In this document: positions 7,956 through 15,859 of the stretch, piece after piece
Layout: each line of letters begins with the position of its first letter
Numbering within the stretch: the first letter of the stretch is position 1
Origin: Hydrogenophaga aromaticivorans
GTDB lineage: Bacteria; Pseudomonadota; Gammaproteobacteria; Burkholderiales; Burkholderiaceae_C
Direction: 5' to 3'
NCBI RefSeq assembly: GCF_013387465.1
Contig: NZ_VYGV01000015.1
Span: forward strand, 11,232-61,927
Length of the DNA stretch: 50,696 bases
Position numbers and translations under genes: made by a program
Notes under the pieces: generated by a model
Seen by the model: only the letters and a program-made list of their open reading frames with translations
Databases searched by the model: none
Told to the model about the DNA's origin: nothing

Positions 7956-9361
7956 GCCACCTTGCTGATGGCGAAGCTCTTCAGGTACTCATCGGGCTTG
8001 GCCGCGTCGAACGCCTTGCCCATGATGGTGTGCTTGGTGTAGGTCGGGCCGGCGGTGAAGGGCATGCCCAGGTCCTTCATGTGCTTGCGCGCGTCGGTGA
8101 TCAGGAACACCTTCTCGGCGATCTGCTTGTAGTTCACATCGCCCTTGACATAGCCCCAGCGCTTCATCTGAGTGAGCATCCACACCGCCATGCTCTGCCA
8201 CGGCATCGGGTCGAAGTCGGCGCGGTCGGGCACGTTCTGGATCTTGCCCAGACCGTCGGCGAACTTGCCCGAGAGCACCTGGTTCAACACGGCCTCGGGT
8301 TGGTTCAGGTACTGGCTCGGCGCGATCACCTTGGCGATGAGTTCGCGGTTCTTGGGCTGGCGTGCCATGGCCGCGGCGGTGAGCACGGCGCGGTACAGCG
8401 CGGCGAAGGTGTTGGGGTTCTTCTGGATGAACTCGGTGCTGGTGCCGAAGGCGCAGCAGGGGTGGCCATTCCAGAGGTCCTTGGTCAGCACGTGGATGAA
8501 ACCCACCTCGTCAAACACCGCGCGCTGGTTGAAGGGATCGGGGCCGAGGAAACCGTCGATGTTGCCGGCACGCAGGTTGGCCACCATCTCGGCCGGCGGG
8601 ATCACGCGCAGCTGCACGTCGGTGTCGGGGTTCAGGCCGTTCTCGGCCAGGTAGTAGCGCAACAGGAAGTTGTGCATCGAGAAGTCGAACGGGATGCCGA
8701 ACTTGAAGCCCTTCCAGTTCTTCGGATCGCGGTTGTCCTTGTGCTTCAACGCCAGCGTGATGGCCTGGCCGTTGATGTTCTGGATCGTGGCCACGTTCAT
8801 CGGCGTGGCGTTGCTGCCCAGCCCCATGCTGATGGCCAGCGGCATGGGCGAGAGGAAGTGCGAAGCGTCGTATTCCTTGTTGATCATCTTGTCTCGCACC
8901 AGCGCCCAACCCGCGGTCTTGGTGACCGACACGTTGAGACCCTGCTTGCTGTAGAAGCCCAGCGGGTGCGCCATGATCAGCGGCGTGGCGCAGGTGATCG
9001 GTATGAAGCCGATCTTCAGGTCGGTCTTCTCCAGCGAGCCCTGCTTCTCCTGGGCCATGGCCTGCATGCTGGCCACCGGCAGCACGCTGGCAATCGCCGC
9101 CATGGCCGTGCCCTTGCCGACGGCGCGCAGGAAGTTGCGGCGCTCTTCGTCGTGCGGGAAGATGGCCTTGACCAGCGTGGCCTCGATGAACTCGTTGCTG
9201 TAGGCCTCGAACTCGGCGGTCTCGCTGCGGCGGCGCAGCTCGATGGCCGCGCTGTCGGCCGCGACCTCGGCGTGGTGGTCGGCCAGCGTGTGGTCGCGAC
9301 CACAGCTGCACTTCATCATGAGCGGTCGATCGGCGTTGTAGGGATCGAAGAATTCGGACAT
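7952..9361 (-). CDS. Nitrate/cyanate ABC substrate-binding protein with Cys/His N-terminal extension and internal Tat signal
   Basis: 469-residue CmpA/NrtA-family binding protein, first gene of the cyanate cluster, with a good GAGGTG ribosome site. The binding domain runs from about residue 110 to the end. Upstream of it is a twin-arginine signal (Arg74-Arg75 in ERRNFLRAVG, hydrophobic stretch, AMAQ near 104), implying folded export by Tat. Unusually, about 70 residues precede the Tat signal, including a CSCGRDH motif (18-24) and His29-His30, a possible metal or cluster site that would be cytoplasmic and lost on cleavage. The role of that extension is unknown. Substrate is most likely cyanate from the linked cyanase. 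Confidence 0.9.
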   Translation of the reverse strand: MSEFFDPYNADRPLMMKCSCGRDHTLADHHAEVAADSAAIELRRRSETAEFEAYSNEFIEATLVKAIFPHDEERRNFLRAVGKGTAMAAIASVLPVASMQAMAQEKQGSLEKTDLKIGFIPITCATPLIMAHPLGFYSKQGLNVSVTKTAGWALVRDKMINKEYDASHFLSPMPLAISMGLGSNATPMNVATIQNINGQAITLALKHKDNRDPKNWKGFKFGIPFDFSMHNFLLRYYLAENGLNPDTDVQLRVIPPAEMVANLRAGNIDGFLGPDPFNQRAVFDEVGFIHVLTKDLWNGHPCCAFGTSTEFIQKNPNTFAALYRAVLTAAAMARQPKNRELIAKVIAPSQYLNQPEAVLNQVLSGKFADGLGKIQNVPDRADFDPMPWQSMAVWMLTQMKRWGYVKGDVNYKQIAEKVFLITDARKHMKDLGMPFTAGPTYTKHTIMGKAFDAAKPDEYLKSFAISKVA

Positions 9362-9472
9362 GGCACACCTCGTGAGTTGATGACGGGGTGTGCATTGCAA
9401 GCGACGGGCCAGCAGCGGGCCAGATCGGCGGATTTCGGGGCGCTTGCCGCATTTCGCAGACACCCCACCGAC

Positions 9473-9498
9473 CCCGTGTAGGGCTGGCCCTACACGGG
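9473..9498. promoter_or_regulatory. Perfect 12+12 inverted repeat upstream of cyanate operon
   Basis: Two 12-base arms (CCCGTGTAGGGC and its complement) separated by TG, nine bases from the response-regulator stop and about 110 bases upstream of the binding-protein start. There is no T-run on either side, so it looks more like an operator, for instance for the NarL-type regulator encoded next door (TAGGG..CCCTA core), than a terminator. An RNA hairpin role is possible. Confidence 0.5.
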
Positions 9499-9506
9499 CG
9501 AACGTT

Positions 9507-10184
9507 TCAGGGCGTTTTGGGCGCGCGCGCGTGGCGCTCGGCGTACAGCGCGAGCTCCACATCGTTCTTGGTGCCGGTCTTTTCCAGGATGCGCGCGCGG
9601 TAGGTGCTCACCGTGTTGGGGGCCAGCCCGAGTTGCGCACCAATTTCGCTCACGGTCTGACCCTGGGTGAGCAGGCGGTAGACCTGGTGCTCGCGGTGGG
9701 AGAGCGCTTCGGGCCCGGCCTGCGCACCGCTCTGGCCCACCGCGGCGGCCAGCGCTTCGGCCGTGGTCGGCGTGAGGAACACGCCCCCGGCCGCCACCTT
9801 GCGCACCGCGGCCAGCATGTCGTCCGGGTCGGCGCTCTTGTTCAGGTAGCCGCTGGCACCGAGCTTGATGCAGCGCACGGCGTACTGCTTCTCGGGGTAG
9901 GTGCTGAGCATGAGCACCGGCAGCTTCGGGTGCTCGCGCTTGAGCGCTTGCAAGACATCGAGCCCGTCGATGCCGGGCAGCGCGATGTCGAGCAGCACCA
10001 GGTCGAGCCCGGTGCGGCCCTGCAGCGCAGCCACCTGCTCCAGCACCTCGGGACCGCTCTGCGCCTCGGCCACCACCATCACGTCGGGTGCGTCGGCCAG
10101 GATCTGCTTGAGCCCTTCGCGCACGATGCGGTGGTCGTCGCCGATCAGCACACGGATGGTGTTGCTGGTGACAGCGGCGTTCAT
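9507..10184 (-). CDS. NarL/FixJ-family response regulator
   Basis: 225-residue two-component regulator. The N-terminal receiver domain has the acidic pair Asp16-Asp17, phosphoacceptor Asp66 in LLDIALPG, the conserved Ser/Thr and the Lys in GYLNKSAD. A LuxR-type helix-turn-helix follows at about 160-220 (SHREHQVYRLL ... NTVSTYRARIL). The ATG overlaps the kinase stop by four bases (ATGA), so kinase and regulator are translated together. It lies immediately upstream of the cyanate genes on the same strand, with a long palindrome between; control of that operon is a reasonable inference, and the signal is unknown. Confidence 0.9.
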   Translation of the reverse strand: MNAAVTSNTIRVLIGDDHRIVREGLKQILADAPDVMVVAEAQSGPEVLEQVAALQGRTGLDLVLLDIALPGIDGLDVLQALKREHPKLPVLMLSTYPEKQYAVRCIKLGASGYLNKSADPDDMLAAVRKVAAGGVFLTPTTAEALAAAVGQSGAQAGPEALSHREHQVYRLLTQGQTVSEIGAQLGLAPNTVSTYRARILEKTGTKNDVELALYAERHARAPKTP

Positions 10185-11386
10185 GTTGCTCCCCGCGGCA
10201 AGGCGATGGTGAGGCACATGCGTGTGCCCTCGCCCGGCGCGCTGGCGATGTCGATGCGGCCGCCGAAGTGGCGCGCGCGTTCGCGCATGCCCATCACGCC
10301 GTAAGCGTCCGCCGCTTCGAAGGCGAGCGCGGGCGCGCCCACGCCGTCGTCCTGCACCAGCAGCGACAGTTCACCCCCCGTCACCTGGATCGCCACCCGC
10401 AGGTGCTGCGCGCGCGCGTGCCGGCCCACGTTGCTCAGCATCTCCTGGAAGATGCGGAACACCGCCATGGCCAGCGGCTCGGGCGGGTCGGGGGCGTCGT
10501 CCACGTCCATGCACCAGTCCAGTGCCAACTCGGCCGACTGCACGAACTCCTGCGCCTGCCACTCCAGCGCCGCCCACAGGCCCTGGTGGTCCAGGATGCT
10601 GGGGCGCAGGTCGGTGATGATGCGGCCCACGTTGTCCACCGCGTTCTCGATCAGGCGGCTCATGTTCTGGCACTTGCAGCGCATGCGCGTGCGCATGTCT
10701 TCGGCCGCGTCGGCGCTGCGCTGCGCCTGCTCGGCCAGGCGCTTTTCCATCCAGTTGACGTCCATCTTCAGCGCCACCAGCAGGCTGCCGAGCTCGTCGT
10801 GCACCTCGCGCGCGATGCGCGTGCGCTCGTCCTCGCGCACGGATTCCGACCAGGCCGCCAGCTCGCGCACCTGCTTCAATGCGGTGGCCAGCGCGAGCGT
10901 GCGCTCACCTACACGCTCTTCCAGCTGGTCCTTGGCGCGTTGCAGCGCGTCGGCGGCGCGGCGGCGCTCGGTGATGTCCACGAAGGTGATCACCGCGCCG
11001 CGCACCTGGCCGTCTTCCACGATGGGGTGGCTCGAGTACTCGACCGGAAAAGCCGTGCCGTCGCGGCGCCAGAACACCTCGCTGTCGATGCGGCAGGGCA
11101 GGCCCTGGCGGAAGGCGTTGAAGATCGGGCACTCGGCTTCCGGGTAGGCGCTGCCATCGGGGCGGGAGTGGTGCGTGAGCTCGTGCATGTTGAGCCCGGT
11201 CAGCTCTTCGGGCTCGTAGCCGATCAGGCGCGCACCGGCCGGGTTGATGAAGACACAACCCCCGTCGAGGTCGACGCCGTAGATGCCTTCACCCGTGGAC
11301 GCGAGCAGCAGCGCCAGCGGGTCGCGCCAGGCCTCGGCCGGCGGGGCCTGCGGGGGGCGGAAGGTGGTGGGGGCATCGGAGTGCAT
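10181..11386 (-). CDS. PAS-domain histidine kinase, HisKA_3 type
   Basis: 401-residue sensor kinase with no clear membrane helix, so probably cytoplasmic. A PAS domain spans about 20-140 (GIYGVDLDG ... FVDITERRR), followed by a coiled-coil linker. The HisKA_3 dimerisation domain has the phosphoacceptor His196 in IAREVHDELG, and a GHKL ATPase domain has the N-box around EMLSNVGRHARA and G-boxes DDGVGAP and GVMGMRERA. This pairs naturally with the adjacent NarL-type regulator. The start ATG follows GGGAAGG. The PAS ligand cannot be deduced. Confidence 0.9.
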   Translation of the reverse strand: MHSDAPTTFRPPQAPPAEAWRDPLALLLASTGEGIYGVDLDGGCVFINPAGARLIGYEPEELTGLNMHELTHHSRPDGSAYPEAECPIFNAFRQGLPCRIDSEVFWRRDGTAFPVEYSSHPIVEDGQVRGAVITFVDITERRRAADALQRAKDQLEERVGERTLALATALKQVRELAAWSESVREDERTRIAREVHDELGSLLVALKMDVNWMEKRLAEQAQRSADAAEDMRTRMRCKCQNMSRLIENAVDNVGRIITDLRPSILDHQGLWAALEWQAQEFVQSAELALDWCMDVDDAPDPPEPLAMAVFRIFQEMLSNVGRHARAQHLRVAIQVTGGELSLLVQDDGVGAPALAFEAADAYGVMGMRERARHFGGRIDIASAPGEGTRMCLTIALPRGAT

Positions 11387-11488
11387 GCCCTTCCCAAGCA
11401 ATGGATGTGCCAAAGCGGTGCACTCGGTCACCCCCCCAGGCCCCGGCGGGCGCGGCACAATGGTGCGATACCCCCACCCACCATCGAC

Positions 11489-12109
11489 ATGGCCTTGTTC
11501 GACAGACTGTTCGGCTCACGCCCCGAAGACCGCCCCGAGTCGCGCCTGCCCGCCGAGCGCCAGGCCGCGGTGGACGGTTCGCCCAGCGCGCACGAAGCCG
11601 CGCGCCTGCTGCGTGCGCCCACCGCGCTGATGCAGCTCAGCGAGGCCGAGGCGCTGACGGTGGTGGGCTTCATGCGCCCGCGCCGCTTCGCGAGCGGCAC
11701 CACCATCATCCGCCAGGGCGAAGCGTCCGACACCGGCTTCATGGTGCTGGTGCTGGGCGGCGAGATCACGGTGGAGACCCTGATCGCGCGCCGCAGCAAC
11801 CCCGTCACGGTCACGGTGCTCGGCCCGGGCAGCCTGATCGGCGAGATGTCGCTGGTGGACGGCGCCGCGCGTTCGGCCTCGTGCACCGCCAGCAGCGATG
11901 TGCACTGCGCCGTGCTGACGCGCGAAGCGCTCGAAGCCCTGATCGCCGAACAGCCGGCCACCGCCGCCAAGCTCATGACCGCCGTGGCCCAGCGCCTGGC
12001 CGAACGCCTGCGCGACAGCGGCCACAAGCTGCGGATCTACAGCCAGCTGGTGCAGACCATGCAGCAGGAGATCGACGCGCTGATGCCGACACCGGACCGG
12101 CGGCTGTAG
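11489..12109 (+). CDS. Cyclic nucleotide-binding domain protein without DNA-binding domain
   Basis: 206-residue protein with a cNMP-binding beta-roll at about 50-165 (SGTTIIRQGEASD, GSLIGEMSLVDGAARSAS), the phosphate-binding-cassette region being GEMSLVDGAARS. The C-terminus is a helical, charged tail rather than a helix-turn-helix, so it is not a Crp-type regulator. It may be a stand-alone cAMP/c-di-GMP sensor or bind another partner. It is divergent from the kinase gene. Its 3' end meets a convergent Crp/Fnr gene with a short GC-rich repeat between. Confidence 0.75.
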   Translation: MALFDRLFGSRPEDRPESRLPAERQAAVDGSPSAHEAARLLRAPTALMQLSEAEALTVVGFMRPRRFASGTTIIRQGEASDTGFMVLVLGGEITVETLIARRSNPVTVTVLGPGSLIGEMSLVDGAARSASCTASSDVHCAVLTREALEALIAEQPATAAKLMTAVAQRLAERLRDSGHKLRIYSQLVQTMQQEIDALMPTPDRRL

Positions 12110-12117
12110 GCACTGCG

Positions 12118-12154
12118 CCCCCGCGCTCCACCGCTGCGCGGGTCGCTGCCCCGT
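12118..12154. repeat. Short GC-rich repeat between convergent genes (second repeat type)
   Basis: The stretch CACCGCTGCGCGGGTCGCTG, with CCCCG after it, abuts the stop codon of the Crp/Fnr gene. Nearly the same sequence recurs at about 44775-44802 at the 3' end of the flavin reductase-MarR gene. It contains a GCGC-centred palindrome. Confidence 0.6.
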
Positions 12155-12826
12155 TCAGTCCAGCAACTCGATCTCGCCGTAGTACAGGCGCAGCACCCCC
12201 CGGGTTTCCAGCGTCTTGAGCGCCTTGTTCACGCTCTGGCGGCTCACGCCCATCATGCGCGCCAGCACCTCCTGCCCGAGGCGGATGCGGCGGCGCGGTG
12301 CTTCGCGGCTGCCGTAGCCTTGCGCCAGCAGGCGCAGCCGGCGCTGCAGGCGTTCTTCGAGCGGCAACATCGCCAGCTCCTCCAGCACGGCAAACGCCAC
12401 CCGCAGTTTGCGGCAGGCCAGCCGGGCCAGCTCGCGCCACTGGGCCGGGTGGCGGTCCAGCCAGTCCACCAGCGGGTCGCGCGGCACCACCAGCACCCGC
12501 GTACCGCCTTCGGCCACCGCGTCGTGGGTGCGTGGCAAACCGTCGATCAGGGCGATCTCGCCAAACCACTGGTAGGGCTCCAGGTAGGCCAGTTCCGCCG
12601 GCTGGCCCTCGGCATCGAGCGCGCCGATGTGCAGGCCGCCTGCCGTCACACAGCACAGCCCGTCGGCCTGCCCGCCGCGCGAGAACAGCGACTGCCCGTG
12701 GGCCAGCGGGTGCATGCGCCCCAGCTGCAGCAGCACGTCCTGCAGCGCCGCCGGGCAGGCCGCAAACCAGTCGTCGCTGGCCAGGGCGGCCCGCAACGCG
12801 GCGGGCACAGGTTCTGAGTGGGGCAT
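12155..12826 (-). CDS. Crp/Fnr-family transcriptional regulator
   Basis: 223-residue regulator. An N-terminal cNMP-like beta-roll (about 25-125; QWFGEIALIDGLPRTHDAVA) is joined by a long dimer helix to a C-terminal winged helix-turn-helix (about 165-215; GQEVLARMMGVSRQSVNKALKTLETRGV). The FNR iron-sulfur cysteines are absent; the few Cys present do not form the N-terminal cluster, so oxygen sensing by [4Fe-4S] is unlikely. It is divergent from an Mpo1-like gene, and a near-perfect 16-base palindrome lies between, the expected place for an autoregulatory site. Confidence 0.88.
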   Translation of the reverse strand: MPHSEPVPAALRAALASDDWFAACPAALQDVLLQLGRMHPLAHGQSLFSRGGQADGLCCVTAGGLHIGALDAEGQPAELAYLEPYQWFGEIALIDGLPRTHDAVAEGGTRVLVVPRDPLVDWLDRHPAQWRELARLACRKLRVAFAVLEELAMLPLEERLQRRLRLLAQGYGSREAPRRRIRLGQEVLARMMGVSRQSVNKALKTLETRGVLRLYYGEIELLD

Positions 12827-12852
12827 GGGTTGACGCTGGGGGCGTGCGGGAT

Positions 12853-12868
12853 TGTCGAAATTTTGACA
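12853..12868. promoter_or_regulatory. Near-perfect palindrome, likely Crp/Fnr operator
   Basis: TGTCGAAATTTTGACA, symmetrical except at one base pair, in an AT-rich patch of the 99-base gap between the Crp/Fnr gene and the divergent Mpo1-like gene. Size and half-site spacing fit a Crp/Fnr dimer. Confidence 0.55.
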
Positions 12869-12925
12869 GACAGGCGGCGCCGGAACGGGCATTCTCGCGG
12901 CTCCACAAGAACGACGGAGACAAGC

Positions 12926-13459
12926 ATGGACAACGCGACCCACCAGCTGGTGCACTACGCCTGCTACCACCGCGACCCGCGCAACATCGCCACCCACACC
13001 ATCGGCATCCCGCTCATCGCCTTCGCCATCGCCGCTCTGCTGGCCCGCGCCCAGTGGGCGACCGCGGGCCTGGTGATCAGCGCCGACTGGGTGGTCTGGA
13101 CCCTGGTGACCGCGTGGTACCTCACGCTCGGGCAACGGGCGCTGACCCTGAGCACCGCCGGGGTTCTGGCCCTGCTGGTGGCCCTCGCGCACCCGCTGGG
13201 CACGGCGCCCCTGCACACATGGCTCGCCTGGAGCCTGGGTTGTTTTGTGATCGGCTGGGTGTTCCAGTTCGTCGGTCACTACTGGGAGGGTCGCAAACCC
13301 GCCTTCGTGGACGACCTGCGCGGCCTGCTGATCGGTCCGATGTTCGTGGTGGCCGAACTCGGCTTTGCGCTGGGCGCGGGCCGCGCCTTGCACGCGGCGA
13401 TCGAGGCCGCCGCCGGCCCGGTGCGGCGCCACGGGCCTGCTGGAAAGCACCCGGAGTAA
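12926..13459 (+). CDS. DUF962/Mpo1-like membrane protein
   Basis: 177-residue membrane protein with four or so hydrophobic segments (about 24-42, 50-70, 78-95, 98-120). The N-terminal pattern HQLVHYACYHRDPRNIATH followed by IGIPL, and the later VGHYWEGRKPAF, match the DUF962/Mpo1 family. Yeast Mpo1 is an Fe(II) dioxygenase acting on 2-hydroxy fatty acids, and the conserved histidines would bind the iron. A CGGAGA site precedes the ATG. Its head-to-head position with a Crp/Fnr gene and a shared palindrome suggests control by that regulator. The bacterial role is inferred only. Confidence 0.8.
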   Translation: MDNATHQLVHYACYHRDPRNIATHTIGIPLIAFAIAALLARAQWATAGLVISADWVVWTLVTAWYLTLGQRALTLSTAGVLALLVALAHPLGTAPLHTWLAWSLGCFVIGWVFQFVGHYWEGRKPAFVDDLRGLLIGPMFVVAELGFALGAGRALHAAIEAAAGPVRRHGPAGKHPE

Positions 13460-13501
13460 GCCCGTCGGACGACCCACCGAGATCGAAGAACTCCGCGGCT
13501 C

Positions 13502-14164
13502 ATGAACACGCCTCCACGATCCCCCACCCCAAGACCCGACGCCCGTCCCTTGGCGCGGGCCAGCGCCGCCGCTGCGCTGCTGCTCCTGCTGGCCTTTGCC
13601 GCCGCGTGGTGGACGCGCGAGCTGCCGCTGTTCGCGCTCACGCCGCCCGGCGGCGGCGCGGCGGACATGTTGCCCAGCCAGCGGCAGGACCTGCACACCA
13701 CCTTCTTCACCATCTGGGCCGCGCTCATCCTGGTGGTGCCGGCCCTGTGCCTGCTGCCGTTCCGCGACCGCTCAGACACCGCGGCGCGTTACTGGCTGGC
13801 GTTCTGGACCGCGTCACTGGTCGTTTTCCTGGTCCATTTCTACTGGGCGGTGGTCGTCATCTTCGGCAACGACTGGTCGCGCATCCTGCACACGCCGCGC
13901 GTGAGCGCCCCGCGCCTGGACACCGTGTTCGCTGTCTGGTGGGTGGCGGACGTGCTGATCGCCTGGCTCTGGCGCTCCGAAGCCCTGTGGGTGCGCCTGC
14001 AGCGCTGGGGCGTGCACGCCCTGGCCCTCGTGCTCTTCTTCATGGGCGCCGCGCGCGAAGGCGAACTCGCTGCTTCGCGCACGCTCGGCTGGTTGCTCGC
14101 CGCGGGCGTGGTGGTCAGCGCGGTGCTTGCCCTGCGGAACCACCGGCGCGCCCGCGCCGCCTGA
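13502..14164 (+). CDS. Uncharacterised membrane protein
   Basis: 220 residues. After a basic, Pro-rich N-terminus there are about five hydrophobic helices (20-37, 67-85, 96-120, 137-156, 170-183, 193-210 in rough terms). No enzyme motif is recognisable. A W-rich segment WAVVVIFGNDWSRI lies in the middle. It follows the Mpo1-like gene by 42 bases on the same strand and may share its transcript. I do not recognise the family. Confidence 0.65.
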   Translation: MNTPPRSPTPRPDARPLARASAAAALLLLLAFAAAWWTRELPLFALTPPGGGAADMLPSQRQDLHTTFFTIWAALILVVPALCLLPFRDRSDTAARYWLAFWTASLVVFLVHFYWAVVVIFGNDWSRILHTPRVSAPRLDTVFAVWWVADVLIAWLWRSEALWVRLQRWGVHALALVLFFMGAAREGELAASRTLGWLLAAGVVVSAVLALRNHRRARAA

Positions 14165-14212
14165 CATTTCATCGGTTACAAACCTCAATCCCCATTCACC
14201 AAGACCCACAAC

Positions 14213-14575
14213 ATGCACACCCTGACCATTGCCCTCGCCCTGATCGTCTGCCTCATCCACGTCTACATCGTCGTGCTGGAGATGCTGTGGTGGGACACAC
14301 CCAAGGGCCACAAGGCCTTTGGCCTGAAGCCCGACTTCGCCAAGGCCACCAAGGTGCTGGCCGCCAACCAGGGTCTGTACAACGGCTTCCTGGCCGCCGG
14401 CATTGCCTGGGCGCTGTGGCGGGTCGATTCGCCCGCCCTCGCCTTCTTCCTGGGCTGCGTGGCGGTGGCCGGGCTTTACGGCGCCGCCACCTCCAGCAAG
14501 AAGATCCTCTTCATCCAGACCGTGCCGGCCACCGCTGCGCTGCTGGCGCTGTACGTTTTCGGTTTGCCCGTCTGA
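14213..14575 (+). CDS. DUF1304 family small membrane protein
   Basis: 120 residues with four predicted helices (3-23, 52-70, 73-92, 97-117). The motif HVYIVVLEMLWW near the N-terminus and KVLAANQGLYNGFLAAG in the middle are typical of DUF1304, a four-helix membrane family of unknown function. The stop is three bases from the stop of the convergent terC-like gene, leaving no room for a terminator. There is no obvious ribosome site. Confidence 0.8.
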   Translation: MHTLTIALALIVCLIHVYIVVLEMLWWDTPKGHKAFGLKPDFAKATKVLAANQGLYNGFLAAGIAWALWRVDSPALAFFLGCVAVAGLYGAATSSKKILFIQTVPATAALLALYVFGLPV

Positions 14576-14578
14576 CAC

Positions 14579-15529
14579 TCAGGTGTTGGGCTCCGTCTTG
14601 GCACTCCAGACCATGGTGATCGCCAGGATGCCGATCACCACACCCAGCGACACCGCCACCGGGATCTTGAACACGTCGATCAGCACCATCTTGCTGCCGA
14701 TGAACACCAGGATCACGGCCAGGCCATAGTTCAGCAGGTGGAAGCGGCTGGCCGCGGCCTGCAGCAGGAAGAACATGGCGCGCAGGCCCAGGATGGCGAA
14801 CACGTTGCTGGTCAGCACGATGAACGGGTCCTTGGTGATGGCGAAGATGGCGGGAATGGAGTCCACGGCAAAGATCACGTCCGTCAGACCCACCATGGCG
14901 ATCACCATCAGCAGCGGCGTGGCGATCTTCTTGCCGTTCTCCACCGTCCAGAACTTTTCACCGTTGTAGTGCTGGCTCACCGGCATCAACCGGCGCAACA
15001 GCTTCAGGGCCGGGTTGTCGCCCAGCGCCGGCTCCTCACCCGCGCCGCGCCACATCTTCACGCCCGTGAGCACCAGGAAAGCGCCAAACACATACAGCAG
15101 CCAGTGGAACTGCGCCAGCAGCCAGCCGCCCACCAGGATCATCACCGTGCGCAGCACGATGGCGCCGACGATGCCGATCATCAGCACCCGCTTCTGGTAG
15201 GCCGCGGGCACCGCGAAATAGCTGAAGATCAGCAGGAAGACAAAGATGTTGTCCACCGCCAGGCTCTTCTCGATCAGGTAGCCGGTCAGGAACTCAAGCG
15301 ATTTCTGGTTCGCCAGCTCGCTGGAGCCGGTGCTGTCCTTCACCGCCCACCACAGCAGGCCGTTGAACAGGAAGCTCAGGCCCACCCAGATCAGCGACCA
15401 GTTGACCGCTTCCTTGATGCCCACGGCGTGGGCGCCCTGCTTCTTCAGCACGGCGAAATCGACAAACAGCGCCGCCAGCACGAAGCCGACGAACACCAGC
15501 CAGAGCCACAGGGGCACGATGGTTTCCAT
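14579..15529 (-). CDS. TerC/Alx family integral membrane protein, probable Mn2+ exporter
   Basis: 316-residue TerC-family protein with eight or nine helices. The family's membrane acidic residues are present: FVDFAVL near the N-terminus, KSLAVDNIFVF in the middle and IFAVDSIPA later. Members such as E. coli Alx and B. subtilis MeeF/MeeY export Mn2+ or metallate secreted enzymes. A yybP-ykoY riboswitch directly upstream supports manganese control. I chose the ATG at 15529, which gives the METIVPLWLW start I recall from relatives; a TTG at 15571 just behind a GGAGGG site inside the riboswitch expression platform is a serious alternative and would add 14 residues. Confidence 0.9.
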   Translation of the reverse strand: METIVPLWLWLVFVGFVLAALFVDFAVLKKQGAHAVGIKEAVNWSLIWVGLSFLFNGLLWWAVKDSTGSSELANQKSLEFLTGYLIEKSLAVDNIFVFLLIFSYFAVPAAYQKRVLMIGIVGAIVLRTVMILVGGWLLAQFHWLLYVFGAFLVLTGVKMWRGAGEEPALGDNPALKLLRRLMPVSQHYNGEKFWTVENGKKIATPLLMVIAMVGLTDVIFAVDSIPAIFAITKDPFIVLTSNVFAILGLRAMFFLLQAAASRFHLLNYGLAVILVFIGSKMVLIDVFKIPVAVSLGVVIGILAITMVWSAKTEPNT

Positions 15530-15859
15530 GAATGACAAGACCTTTTCTGAACGGACGGTGTTGATGAACAAACACCCTCCAAGGTCTGGCCGGAGCCGGG
15601 CATGGCGCCCGGCCCGGGGTTTCCGGTGGCCTGCTCACTGAAGATCAGGCCACGTACTGACGGAAACCCCACCCGCCGGGGCCGGGCTGTGCGTCCGGTG
15701 GCGGGTTGGTTACTCCCCTTGATGGGAGCCGTGATTGTGGGGGCGGGTGGCTGACCCCACAAGCCGAAGGTGCTTCAGGAAAATCCGAAGGTTCAGCCCA
15801 AGATCGTCCTTGGCACCCATGGACAATGCGATATTTTTCGTCCTGCGTCGCTCTCCCCC
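15530..15859. other. 330-base gap holding the terC leader
   Basis: Apart from the riboswitch and its short spacer to terC, bases 15723-15859 hold the divergent upstream region of a zinc-ribbon protein gene. No clear promoter or further gene is visible there. Confidence 0.5.
15578..15722 (-). ncRNA. yybP-ykoY (Mn2+-sensing) riboswitch
   Basis: Read on the minus strand, the region opens with AAGGGGAGTA, the signature of the Mn2+ site loop, has GTCAGTACG for the second docking loop, and closes with AGACCTTGG, all landmarks of the yybP-ykoY class. Between them are strong paired arms: ACCCGCC/GGCGGGT, GGGGTTTCCG/CGGAAACCCC, TGGCCTG/CAGGCCA and CCGGGC/GCCCGG. A GGAGGG ribosome site overlaps the end, so translational control of the downstream terC/alx gene is plausible. 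A covariance-model search with RF00080 would settle it. Confidence 0.82.

Noticed and set aside
8030..9481. 483-residue plus-strand frame opposite the cyanate-binding protein gene
   Set aside because: Shadow; the minus-strand protein has a Tat signal and a family-typical domain.
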